A DNA stretch of 64,000 bases from Pyronema omphalodes (taxonomy: Eukaryota; Ascomycota; Pezizomycetes; Pezizales; Pyronemataceae), in contig JAJJXM010000051.1 in assembly GCA_024516155.1 (NCBI GenBank), positions 62,001 to 126,000 on the forward strand, read 5' to 3'. This document shows, one piece after another, positions 11,267-21,662 of the stretch. The position numbers and the translations under genes are program-made. Numbering within the stretch: position 1 is the stretch's first letter; each line of letters begins with the position of its first letter. The notes beneath the pieces were generated by a model. That model was not told the DNA's origin, did no database searches, and saw only the letters and a list, made by a program, of their open reading frames with translations.

Positions 11267-11312
11267 ACTTCTAGTGACAGTCATGGTGTTACATATAGGT
11301 TACCCAGACTCG

Positions 11313-11392
11313 TTCGTAAAACCCGTAAAGCCGTAAAACTCGTAAAGCCGTAAAACTCGTAAAGCCGTAAAACTCGTAAAGCTCGTAAAGCT
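11313..11392 (+). repeat. CGTAAARC octamer-based array
   Basis: CGTAAAGC and CGTAAAAC units alternate with CGTAAAACT spacers, giving a roughly 17-nt compound unit (CTCGTAAAGCCGTAAAA) in three to four copies. Confidence 0.85.
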
Positions 11393-11740
11393 CATCCGCA
11401 AATCTAATTACAATTCAAATCCCCATGAATTCAATACTTATCCCAACCAAACGCTAATCAGCCTGTGAAAATACAGAAAGATGTAGCGAAATGGATATTA
11501 GATAAACACCCGGTATACCTAAACTTAAGTAATCGGCTCCATGAATACTGGTACATACGTAATACTTTATACGATACGACAGTGGTAAATTAAAACTAAA
11601 ATTAAAACTAAAAAAAAAAAGAAGAATACTTTTCAAGATCTTATCTATACATACATACTTACTTAAATGTCTACAATATATATTTCTGTACCTACATACC
11701 TACAGGCTACATCCATACAATAGATTGGTTTTGAGGTTTT

Positions 11741-11823
11741 GACTAGGATATCAAGATCTCGGCAAAGGCTCGGCGACTTATGGGTTTCAACTAGGATATC
11801 GAGATCTCGGCAAAGGCTCGGCG
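11741..11823 (+). repeat. Two-copy direct repeat, 35 bp
   Basis: Copies at 11741-11775 and 11789-11823 share CTAGGATATC, then AGATCTCGGCAAAGGCTCGG, with two differences. Their offset is 48 bp. Confidence 0.9.
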
Positions 11824-14126
11824 TGTTACGGATAGGGTAGGGATATAGTGATATGGCATAGGATTGAGGTCTAGATGCGACTGGAAGGGAAGCCTGGAAG
11901 GGTTTGAGATGATTGCGGGTAAATGGAGTGGGTAAATGTAGGATGTATGGCTCGTAGGTATATGTGGGATACATATATCGCGCGGGTTTTGGGATGTATG
12001 TATGTGTAGATGTTTAGGGAGTTTAATAGTTAGACGAGGATGAGGATGATTATGGTATGAAGAATACTGGGGTTTTTGAATAATTTTGTAGGTATTAGGT
12101 TTAATCAACGCAGCCATAGGCTTTTGGTTGAAAGTTTTGATATTGAAAATTCTTTATGTGTGTTATACTTGGTGTAGGGTAATTGTTTTCCTTATAAACT
12201 CATAACATCAAACCGAAGATCTAACAAACATGGTGTGTCTTTTAGAAACAAGAAGCTTTGGTAATATTGGTGGCTACATGCATGCAGCGTAGAGAAAGTA
12301 CATATATTATCGACCATTCTTAATTCAGGTCTCTCCCAAGAGATCTGGAACTTCAGCTGAGGAATAACTATTAATTAATAATTGCCAATCCAGAGTTAGC
12401 TATGTAATAAGAATCCCAAAAATTCTTATCTTTTTACATATCAAATCCTCATATCTAATCCTCTATATTCTATGTTTTACAATTCCAAAAAACCCCACCA
12501 TATCAGCACGCCGAGAAATCCCGAAACTGCCTCCCGCATTCCATCATGTACATACAGTGTTTCCAAACGTCCTCATCCTCAGTTCTAACTTCTTGGCAGA
12601 GTTACAATGTTACAATGTTACATCTCCTACACTCAAAGTGTTTCTACACCTTCTTGGCCTCTTGGCGGGGTTACGGATCTGTTTCCATCTATCCAAGCAT
12701 CCCTACATCCCGCTATCCCTCCCGCATCCTACGTACATCCTACGAGCGGCTATCGTGCATATTGAACCAAATAGATCTGTAGCTCCGGGATAATTCCAGT
12801 TTATGCGGCGTTTAAGCTTGTGGGAATATCATTGACTGAAAGAATTGTTATATCCGTGGTGTTTATTTTTTTATCCATGGGATTAATGATATGTGCTGAT
12901 GATTTGCGAATGATATTCATTTACTGGATCATCCATATCTTGGGTTGGAGATTTGCTTCCTGAGCGCTTGTGTAGCCGCTGTCATCGAATCTGAGGAATA
13001 AATTTATAGGTTCGATGATGTCTGAATAATTCCATATACAGACCATACGGAGGGAGTTAATTGACTGTCTCCAAAAAATTATAAATGATACCAAAAATCA
13101 CAAATGATACCACAAATGATACCAAAGGATACAAAATGTTATGTTTACTAGAAGCTTGGTTGCCGCAGATATAGAGTACTGCCGCGGAGTACAAGGGAAT
13201 CTCATTGTATCCCTATCCCGTAGATCTACATACATCCAACGCGGGTATGTATGTAGATCCTCCTCTCCCTCCCCTGATCAACCCGGTTTGTTACTGGAAG
13301 GGTACTTTCGGAACCCATACGACCCCATATTACGGCATTACATCATATCCCCGTGAGTACATATGTGTAGGCTCGACCGTTGGAGTTTCATGTGCTTTTT
13401 TCAGGAAACGCCGAAGACACCTTGGTGGACTTGGCATCGGCACCTCTGCGGTATGGTGAATTTGATGGAAACTGGTCGTCGGGATTCGAATGTCACAGTA
13501 CTGTAAAGGAGCCGATACATAATGGAGGTACATGCTGTTTGTACTATATACCACCATAGAGAAGGAGGTAGAAGATTCACGGGACTTCCTCCGAGCCTCC
13601 TCCGTATGTAGGTGTGTAAACAGACCCGATTGAAATTTTTTTACTTCGCGTAACAGATGGATCTACGATTCAATCTCGGGTCATCACTCGAACTGGGATA
13701 CGGTTGCAGCACAGGTGAGATCTGTAACACCAAGAATTTTGTGGCGGTAAAAAAGCAAAACATGACTGGATACATATGGTGAATGGTGAAGACAAACAAC
13801 ATCTTTTTGACTCTATTCCCAGTTCCCAGCTCCCAGTTCCCCGCTCCCCGATCCCCGCTCTTCATAATTCGTTTGAAACTCGCGTTCATTCCCTATGTAT
13901 GCCTTTATGGAATGTGAATTCATTATTTGTTTTTTTTTCGCTAGTATATGGTACGTACTTATTGACTCGACTGCATGTGGGGTAAAGGGTAAAATTCCCT
14001 CATCATCCAAAAATAAATTACTCTTACACCGTCTTCTTCTGTCCCTACTTTTTTCTTGTCGGGCGTTTGCGGGTACATAACTACATACCACCATAGCTCA
14101 TGTAGCTTTTTTTTTTCCTTCTTGCA

Positions 14127-14242
14127 TCACAGCTCCTTCTTAGGAAGTCCAGTAACAATTCTGCTCAAGACTTGGCCTATAAAGCGCACGCCGCACGCAG
14201 CCTTACGTGCAATTTCGGGGTTGGTGCGATGAAGGAACTAAC
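14127..14242 (-). pseudogene. Possible orphan coding exon (gene relic)
   Basis: On the minus strand, after an AG at the left edge of the frame, 36 codons read FLHRTNPEIARKAACGVRF, continue through IGQVLSRIVTGLPKKEL and end at a stop (14127-14129). Composition is protein-like, but no partner exon, start or family was recognised upstream. It may be the last exon of a dead gene or chance. Confidence 0.2.
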
Positions 14243-14658
14243 GAGGATCTAAGCTGCTGCTAAAGCCTAACCTCCCCCACAATCGAGCCAAAATAGTGAA
14301 CAACCATACAGGCACACCCTAAGTCTCCCGGATGGCTGAAGACTTGGAAGGAATGGGCATGGCTTGTGTTTGTCCTTGGATCTGCTTGAATCCCTTGCCT
14401 TGGTTGGAAAGGGATTGGTTTGTGTTTCTCTTGGCTGAGACGAAAATGAGAAGAAAACCAAGAGTTGGGGACAACCAGGTGTAGGATGCCGAGTGTCCGC
14501 TGTCTGGCTGTCTGTGTCATCTGAAAATGCCCGCGTATGACGGCTGTAAATTGAAGCCTGTTAGTTGTAGATGTTTAGTTTTTTGTGGGAGTCATATCAG
14601 AGGATGTTTAGTATTGTGGGTATATTTCAAGTAAATGTTTAGTATTGTAATTTTCCTG

Positions 14659-15150
14659 CCCGTAAATATCTAAAATCTCAACTCCTACCCGTAAATATCC
14701 AGTATTTCAACTCTCCCACCTGTAAATACAGTCGAACCTCTTTATAAGAGTACGCTGGGACCGGAGAGGTGTACTCTTATAATGACGAAACTCTTCGGCA
14801 GAGGTTGGCTTGGCGCGAGTGATTGCTTGAGACCCAGCGCGCTGGGGGTGGTGTGTACCGCTCCTCTGCCCCAAGGTAGTGCATTAGCGCCACCTTGGTA
14901 CGAGTATACCCTGCTCACATACCTCTATCATAAGAGTATGCTAACAATTTTTCGCATTTCCTTAAGAGTATTTTAGTATCGAGGTTACTCTTATTTTCCA
15001 TACAAAAATCGACGGGACCACGGCTATGCACTCTTATGAAGAGGTTATCCTTATAATTGGTACGCTTATAAAAAGGTTCGACTGTATCAAAAACCCCAAC
15101 TCCCCTACCTGTAAATATCAAAAATCTCAACTCTCCTACCTGTACATACC
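14659..15150 (+). repeat. CCTGTAAATAT-type tandem repeat split by an inserted element
   Basis: About five copies of a 33-36-nt unit of the form CTACCTGTAAATATC followed by AAAAATCTCAACTCTC occur on both sides of the 14729-15084 element. Removing the element and one TA restores a continuous unit, so the element entered a pre-existing array. Confidence 0.8.
14729..15084. mobile_element. Non-autonomous TA-flanked TIR element (Tc1/mariner-pogo type MITE)
   Basis: The left end reads CAGTCGAACCTCTTTATAAG and the right end, reverse-complemented, reads CAGTCGAACCTTTTTATAAG, one difference in 20; similarity continues a few bases further. A TA dinucleotide flanks each end (14727-14728, 15085-15086), the target duplication of the Tc1/mariner superfamily. 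The 356-bp interior has no transposase, and several CTCTTATAA-like subterminal motifs recur in both orientations. Assignment to the pogo/Fot branch rests on TIR resemblance only. Confidence 0.8.
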
Positions 15151-16090
15151 CTCCAATGCAACTAGTAAATCCTCATGCGGGTGTCGTGTGTCTCTTTCCT
15201 AACATGAGACTTTTATCAATTTTCTCGCGGATGCCAGTTGGCCGTTGGAAGCGCGCTGTTCCAGGTACACTGTAACCATTCTTGTGATTGGTTCCACTGT
15301 CGATTGGTTCCAAGTGCGATGAGCAGCCGCACAAAGTCAAGCTCCACGCACCGAACGAGGAAGCGGACGAGGAAGACCCGAGATCAAATCCAATTCTGGT
15401 TCCGATACGGAACGATCAGGATGTGAACAGCAGCCCGAGGATATGAAGGAGCGGTGACCAGCTAACTAGCGACGATGGACGTCAAGATTACGACGACTCC
15501 CGAAATTCTTCTTGGTAACATCATTCATAGCCAGCCAGACCTTATCCGAATTGTCGTCAAGACACGCTCGCGGATCAGTCACTTACCAACGCCGCGAATC
15601 TGTCGCTCACCAACGCCGCAAATCAGTACGCCTACCGCGACTCCAACCCCTTCGCCGCAAAGCTACACACCCGACCACTGGATCAACAAAAAAAAGGGAT
15701 TGAAATTCAAAACCGTTCCCGACAGTTACCAGTTATACCCCCCAGCGAAGCTCTGCAACAGCTGCAACACCACACGGTTCCAGACTTTCCCCAGCGGCCC
15801 CGCGTCCGTGCTTCTTCCCTGGCGATAGGATTATCAGATCTGGAGGTATATATCTCTCTTTTCCTAACCTTATTCCCCAATTTCGAAAGCTAGAGAGCTG
15901 GTCTGTCTCGTTTTCTGCACCACCCGCCTATTTGAAGATACCTGTCAAGGCTTCCGTGATCTCCCGTTACCTCACATTATCCCGAAATACCGTTCCCCAC
16001 TTCCCGTACACTCAATAATTTTTTGCACTTCCTTTTCGCTTCTTTTACTCCAGCAAGCTGGTAACACATCATAGTTCTTAAGAAATCAAT
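15151..16090. other. Upstream region of the ZIP gene, possible decayed coding segment
   Basis: Around 15585-15690 one plus frame reads SLTNAANLSLTNAANQYAYR, containing a two-copy AACGCCGCRAATC repeat, and continues with DSNPFAAKLHTRP. Stops break the same frame upstream. No family was recognised, so it is left unassigned. The region 15830-16090 should contain the ZIP gene leader. Confidence 0.3.
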
Positions 16091-17770
16091 ATGAATTGTC
16101 CTACGAGAGATCCAGAGCCGACAGGTACGACTATCTGGAGTATTCCTTCCCGGCCGAGCTTTGAGTCAAAACCACCTCGACTTGCGTCATGGCTCTGGTT
16201 CCACTTTACTCCCCCACCCGGTTACTAACACTATGAATAGGCAATCCTAACTTTAACCAATCACCACCACTACTCGAGAGATCACTGGTTCCTCGCTCCT
16301 CTGCGATATGCGGAGGTGGTCACCTCAGTGAAGATGAATACAATATTGGGCTTCATGTAATGGCGTTATTCGTAGTATTAGCGCAAAGTACATTTGGTGA
16401 GCATAACATCTCGATCTCAGCCCTACCCTTGTCTATGCTTTGAACTCAACTAACCCACTTCCATAGCCTGTGCCTTTCCTATCATCGCCAAACGGTTCCC
16501 ACGCCTTCGTATCCCGCCCTCTTTCCTATTCTTCGCCCGCCACTTTGGAACTGGTGTCCTAATCGCCACCGCCTTTGTTCATCTCCTCCCCACTGCATTT
16601 ATTTCCTTGACAGATCCATGTCTTCCGGCCGTTTGGAACGAAAAATATCCCGCCATGGCTGGTGCTATTGCCATGGCAGCTACTTTCGCCGTCATTATCG
16701 TGGAAATGTTGTTTACAAAGGGAATTTGCTCTGGTCATTATAACCAGGATGATGTCAACAATGCGCAATTGGAAAGCGGAAGAATTAAACATGGAAAGAG
16801 AATTTCGGGATCCTCAACTTCGTCGGTGCAGGACGTTGGTGAGTGGGTTGTTGGGGGAGGGGACGCAATTGGACGTGGTGGACGTGGTAATGGTAATGAT
16901 AATGAAGCAGCTCGTACTGAAGCAGTTAGAGGAAACGGCGGAACTGGTGGAAATAATGGAAATGGTAACACAGAAGTAGCAGTAGAAGAAGACGAAGGCA
17001 TCGGAGGCCACGGTGGTGTTGGACGTTTAGGATTCGGAATGGCAGGACGTCGCCGTAGCAGGGGACATTCCATCGGTCTCGAACTCCAACGATTCTCCAC
17101 AGAAATGGCCTCCCCATCACCTCGTCGAAGCAACATCCTCGAAGTCCTAGCTGACTCCGAAAAAGAAACCGAAGCAGAAGCAATGGGAATTGAAACCCCC
17201 TCATCAACCCCTAATAAAATCGCATTCAACCGTCGCTCAAACTCCCCCCCTCCTATCGAATTAACTGAAGAACAACAACATAAACGTGCCATGATGCAAT
17301 GTTTCCTCCTAGAAATGGGAATTCTTTTCCATTCCTTGTTTATTGGAATGGCTATCTCTGTCACCACCGGCCCCGCTTTCGTTGTCCTCCTAATCGCGAT
17401 TTGCTTCCACCAAACCTTTGAAGGCCTTGCCCTCGGATCTAGAATCGCTACCCTGAAATGGTCAGATGGAAACTTACGTCCCTGGTTCATGGCATTGGCA
17501 TATGGAATGACTACTCCTGTGGGACAAGCTCTTGGGCTAGCTACCCATACCTTGTACTCGCCGGATTCACAGACAGGATTATTGGTCGTTGGAATCATGA
17601 ATGCGATTTCGTCGGGTTTACTGCTTTTTGCGGGATTGGTCGAATTGTTGGCGGAGGACTTCTTGAGTGATGAGAGTTGGAGGGTCCTGGTAGGCCCCAG
17701 GAGAGTCTGGGCTTGTATCTTTGTCTTTGCTGGAGCTTTTGGAATGGCGTTGGTGGGGGCTTGGGCGTAG
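16091..17770 (+). CDS. ZIP-family zinc/iron transporter
   Basis: Exons 16091-16124, 16241-16396 and 16467-17770 (both junctions phase 1) give 497 residues. The N-terminal membrane segments include the family blocks LHVMALFVVLAQSTFACAFP and ARHFGTGVLIATAFVHLLP. A long cytosolic loop (about residues 150-330) is Gly/Asn/Glu-rich. The metal-site helices follow: TM4 with HSLFIGMAIS near residue 351 and TM5 with HQTFEGLALG near 377, both holding the conserved His of the intramembrane metal site. Three more membrane helices complete the ZIP fold. ZIP proteins move Zn2+ or related divalent metals into the cytosol, at the plasma membrane or from organelles. The loop is Gly/Asn-rich rather than His-rich as in many family members. 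The specific paralogue cannot be named. The 34-nt first exon is supported by frame and by donor and acceptor sites. Confidence 0.88.
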
Positions 17771-18559
17771 ACGCTGGAGATTGGAGATATATTTTATACG
17801 GGATTTAGAATCCTAGACATGGGGGTGGGTAGAAGGTATTGGATATGTTGGATATGGTGGTCTGTATGTGTGTGTGTTGGGGGTATGTGTCGTGTGTGAT
17901 GTGTGTGGGGTGTGGATATAGGAAAAGGAAAGGGAAAGGACAAAAAGGATACTCAAAAAGCTGCTAGACAGCCGGTTGCTGTATTGATGTGATGTATGGA
18001 AGTACTTTCTTAAGGTGCGAGGAGGAGGCGAGGGGTGATTGAGGGAGGCAGGGGTGGTTTCCTCCCAGTTTTGGGCTCTTTACTTTCTCTTTGCTTTCTC
18101 TGCTTTTTTGTATTTGATTTGTTACTGCATTGGCCAATATGCATACATACGTTCCTTTTTCTTACTTATGATGAGTTTATGACATTTACTTGGGATTTTT
18201 CTTTATTTGTTTTTTTGATTTTCGAGTTGAGTTTGAAGTTGAGAATATATGATACCAATGTCTTGTGTTGTGTTGTGTGGTCTTGATGTGGATCTAGGTC
18301 GAGTAGAGTTATGTATACTAAGTATAACTTATTTCTCTTTATCTATCAATCTAAAGATATTTTTGTTTTCGAAATCTCAGAAGCCCGTTTTTGGAATTTT
18401 CTTTTTCTTTGAAAAATGAGATGATTGGATTTGGAGATTTGGAGATTGGGACATTGCGGGATTTGAAGGGAATAGGGCTTGGATAGGTTAGATGGCAATA
18501 TATAGATACCCAAAGATATACTTCATACTTACATGTAAAGCTACAGGATGTAGACTTTA

Positions 18560-18662
18560 TTTGTCATTTGTCATTTGTCATTTGTCATTTGTCATTTGTC
18601 ATTTGTCATTTGTCATTTGTCATTTGTCATTTGTCATTTGTCATTTGTCATTTGTCATTTGC
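18560..18662 (+). repeat. (TTTGTCAT)n octamer minisatellite, 12-13 copies
   Basis: Perfect head-to-tail copies ending in the variant TTTGCGAT. It is the third octamer array in the window; its unit is unrelated in sequence to the other two. Confidence 0.97.
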
Positions 18663-19036
18663 GATTTATATAGTTATATCCGGTCTATCTACAGTGCTCA
18701 TTATAACAAGGGTACTAAGAGCTGCTGAGAGTACAAGATCAAACCTCGGTCTGGAAATAAATATCGAATAATTAGAGACGTAACTGTACAGGACGGGGTG
18801 GAATGGAATACTGGAATGAATATATTTTTAGGGAGAAGTAGGGTTTGCTATATATGCTATAGATGCTGGATTGCGTTTGAATTTTTGTGCCCTGATTTGA
18901 TGCAGTATTTTGAATTAAAATTGGGAATGGGATGTGTCTGAAAAGAATGCGGGGCTTCAATACGGGGAGCATAGTTCTAGAGATGTGTTGTGTGGTTATC
19001 AGAGAGGAACTCAAAGTTGTGATGCGTTGGAAAGGT

Positions 19037-19153
19037 GAAGGGATTGAAGGGATTGAAGGGATTGAAGGGATTGAAGGGATTGAAGGGATTGAAGGGATTG
19101 AAGGGATTGAAGGGATTGAAGGGATTGAAGGGATTGAAGGGATTGAAGGGATT
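19037..19153 (+). repeat. (GAAGGGATT)n nonamer minisatellite, 13 copies
   Basis: Thirteen near-perfect 9-nt units. As 9 is a multiple of 3, each frame encodes a constant 3-residue repeat (GIE on plus), explaining the open frames seen here. Confidence 0.97.
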
Positions 19154-19668
19154 AAAGATTTGGTCATCAGTTAATGGTACAGATGAATAGCATTGTACTA
19201 GAAATGAGAACACGAGTGATAGGAAACTGAAGTAATGTAGATAGTGGAAGTGAATATATATCAATGCAGTATTTAGAGCAGACCTATAGATACATAACAG
19301 ACAAAATTTCCAATCTCGTACCATGACGATATTAAAACCACATACCACTAATCTAAATCAACTCATAGTCGCCAAAATTCCCCATATTTTTATTGGAAGA
19401 CAGTATGTCGAGATTGATAAGTAAGTCCACAGCTATGCGCCTATGCGTAACCCTAGCAGATGATAGGGCTGAAATCCAGCGACCCCTCCATCCAGCGCTA
19501 ACAACACGCCCCGCAACTCAACGCGTCCATACATCTCTATCATCACCGCGAACCACGATTCCTACAACCCACTATTTCGCTGTTTAATCTAAATAATCTT
19601 TACATATATATACCTTACCTTTTATAAATCCTCCCCAAGGCCTCCACTGTACCCTATCACGACTTGAT

Positions 19669-19703
19669 CCCCCCCCCCCATCGCCAGGCACCCCCCCCCC
19701 CCC
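19669..19703 (+). repeat. Two poly-C tracts directly before a start codon
   Basis: C-runs of about 11 and 13 lie within 45 nt upstream of the ATG at 19711. They probably fall in the 5' untranslated leader or core promoter of that gene. Confidence 0.7.
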
Positions 19704-19710
19704 ACCCACA

Positions 19711-20579
19711 ATGGTTCTCCACAACGACAAATGGCACCGTAAAGCCAAACGAACTTATATTCGCAAAGGAGGTGAAATAGAACCTAAGAAAGGCGCTGTA
19801 GACCCTACCAAACCTGCCATTCCTACAGCTGCTGCGGATCCTAAACCTGGCGAGGCTCCTGGTGTACCTGCTAAAGACGGTGAAGCTGGTAGTGAGGAGG
19901 ATGAAGAGGAGGAGGAGGAAGATGAGGAGGCTGGAGACTACAGAAGGAGAAAGGTTGGGAGTAACGCTTGGAGATATGAGGAGGAGGAACCGGAGTTTCC
20001 TTTAGGTACGATTTATACTATGAGTATATGCATTTCCTTGCATTTCTTTCTCATCATTGAGCTATGGAGAGGGTGTGATGATTGCAGTAGAGACTGACAC
20101 GGCTGGATACTATAGAAGCGAATCCGGATGAACCACAAGAACCGGAAATCGATTATGTTGCACTTACACTCGAGAGAACTAAGGGTCAGCTAAAAGACGA
20201 GGCGGAGGTATCTACATCGATCGATCATGAGTTTCTTGCAGAGAGTTGGGGAGCTCCCAAGAAGAAGCCTGTTGTTCAGAAAGTTAAGATGGATGAGGGA
20301 ATCTTGAAGATTCGGGAGAAGATTGAAATCAGGAATAATGCAGAGGCATTCAAGGCAAGGTTTGGAAGCAAAGCTAAGGCTAGAGCACCAAAGGGGATAC
20401 AGAAGGAGAAGGAAGAGGAGGTGGATGATATTGATGCATTTTTGGAGGAATTGAGTATAATCGAGAAGGAAAAGAAGCCGGTTGTGCAGAAGGCGACGCA
20501 GGTACCAAAGCCAAAGATAATTAGCACGACGAAGGATGAGGATGATGAGTGGTTGGATTCGATGTTGGGCGGTAGATGA
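19711..20579 (+). CDS. Conserved acidic/lysine-rich fungal protein of unknown function
   Basis: Exons 19711-20005 and 20116-20579 (phase 1, GTACGA donor, CTATAG acceptor) encode 252 residues. The N-terminus is basic (VLHNDKWHRKAKRTYIRKGG), followed by a Pro/Ala linker and an acidic stretch of Glu/Asp around residues 65-80. A block follows with YRRRKVGSNAWRYEEEE, then PEIDYVALTLERTKGQL, then a charged segment FKARFGSKAKARAPKG. The C-terminus is acidic (DEDDEWLDSMLGG). There is no signal peptide or membrane segment. Alternating basic and acidic blocks suggest an RNA- or ribosome-associated protein, but that is inference and I do not recognise the family. It lies 278 nt upstream of PBA3 on the same strand. 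The intron junction restores a continuous charged frame. Confidence 0.72.
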
Positions 20580-20857
20580 ATTGATCGATATTCACCGCGT
20601 GATGAAACTTATGTGCTTTATATTTTGAATTATTTTTAGAGCTTCAAGTATACGTCATTTTCTTGACAATTGAAGCTTAAGCTCTCGACAGAAGAAACCC
20701 GACGCGACGAGACGCGCCAAAAATATTTACCCCACCTTGAAATGTGTTTCGCTAGCAGCCCCACCAACCCTGCCCGCCGCCGTTCCCGTAAATGGCGTGG
20801 GACACCCCCGCGTCCCGCATGCATCCTACCCATTCATAGTCAGCCAAACACTCCGCC

Positions 20858-21384
20858 ATGGATATCGCCTCCGTCACCGGCTTCCCCGCCAAAACCAAGC
20901 GTGCTTCCGGCTTCATCAAAGATGCCAAAGACGTCGCCATCCAGACCGATGTCATGGTCGTAGGATTCGCTGACAAGCTTGTCATTACTATCACTCAGCA
21001 GGGACGGTTGGCTCAATGGGTATGCTTCTTTGCATCTTCTCTTGGTTTCTTTATTTCGTTTCTTTTCTAACTTCATGATATTCTTAGATCCACGTCCCTC
21101 TTGACTCGGCTCACAGAGTAATTGCTGGAGCACCACATGTAGACTTTGAAGAAGAGGACGGAATGCTACCACTACCTCATCTCACTCCCACCACACTATT
21201 GGGTGGCACGGTTCCCGAGAGGGATGCTACAGGACAGCTGCTGGCAGTGCAGCTTGCCAGTATCATTACGGCTAGAAACAAAGATGAGAATCGGATGGTT
21301 ATGCTTGGACTCGGATTGAAGGACGCCGAATTGGAGCGACAGAGCTTTTTAGAGCTTGTTGAGCTCGTTGGAACGTGTTTATAG
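20858..21384 (+). CDS. PBA3: Proteasome assembly chaperone 3 (Pba3/Irc25/PAC3)
   Basis: Exons 20858-21019 and 21088-21384 (phase 0, GTATGC donor, TTCTTAG acceptor) give 152 residues. Conserved PAC3 segments are visible: IQTDVMVVGFADKLVITITQ followed by QGRLAQW, a variable loop, then LLGGTVPERDATGQLLAVQ and the beta-strand NRMVMLGLGLKDAELERQ. The chaperone pairs with Pba4 and guides assembly of the 20S proteasome alpha ring before leaving the particle. The fungal loop between the two halves (about residues 60-95) is longer than in the animal protein. No targeting signal is seen, consistent with a cytosolic or nuclear chaperone. Recognition is from the conserved blocks and fold-length match. 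Confidence 0.82.
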
Positions 21385-21662
21385 CTTTGAATTCTACAAT
21401 GTCTGTGACAGTACTGTTCCATCGAAGTGCATTTGTAGTTTGTAATCGTCATGACTATCACCGCTGAGATGTGAATGCTCGGCTTCGGAGACCTCCGTTC
21501 GCCGCTGATAGAGAGCTGAGCTTAAGGACCCTGAACTGTGGAAATGTACCACAAGTAGAACAACAGCTATTTAAGCTCCTTGTATCCCGACAACACAACA
21601 TCATACACAATTATCACCAATCTTTCCCCAAAGCTCCACTCGTTGCTATATAATCTATCAAA

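Larger units (their letters stand above)
8069..14658. other. Gene-free repeat desert
   Basis: No gene is supported in this 6.6 kb. It is dominated by short-unit tandem arrays, listed separately, and by AT-rich sequence (9610-10330, 11400-12500). Long frames here are artefacts of the arrays. The SSH4 trailer presumably occupies the first few hundred bases. Confidence 0.7.
17771..19668. other. Intergenic region with two short-unit arrays
   Basis: No gene is supported. The first 500 bases are G-rich and probably contain the ZIP trailer. The rest is AT-rich and holds the two arrays listed next. Confidence 0.6.

Noticed and set aside
11014..11353. Three overlapping plus-strand frames encoding MLRCYDVT repeats
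   Set aside because: Explained by the (GATGTTAC)n array; all three frames give the same peptide.
18492..19348. Open frames with SFVICHL, GIE or FNP repeats
   Set aside because: Products of the octamer array at 18560 and the nonamer array at 19037.
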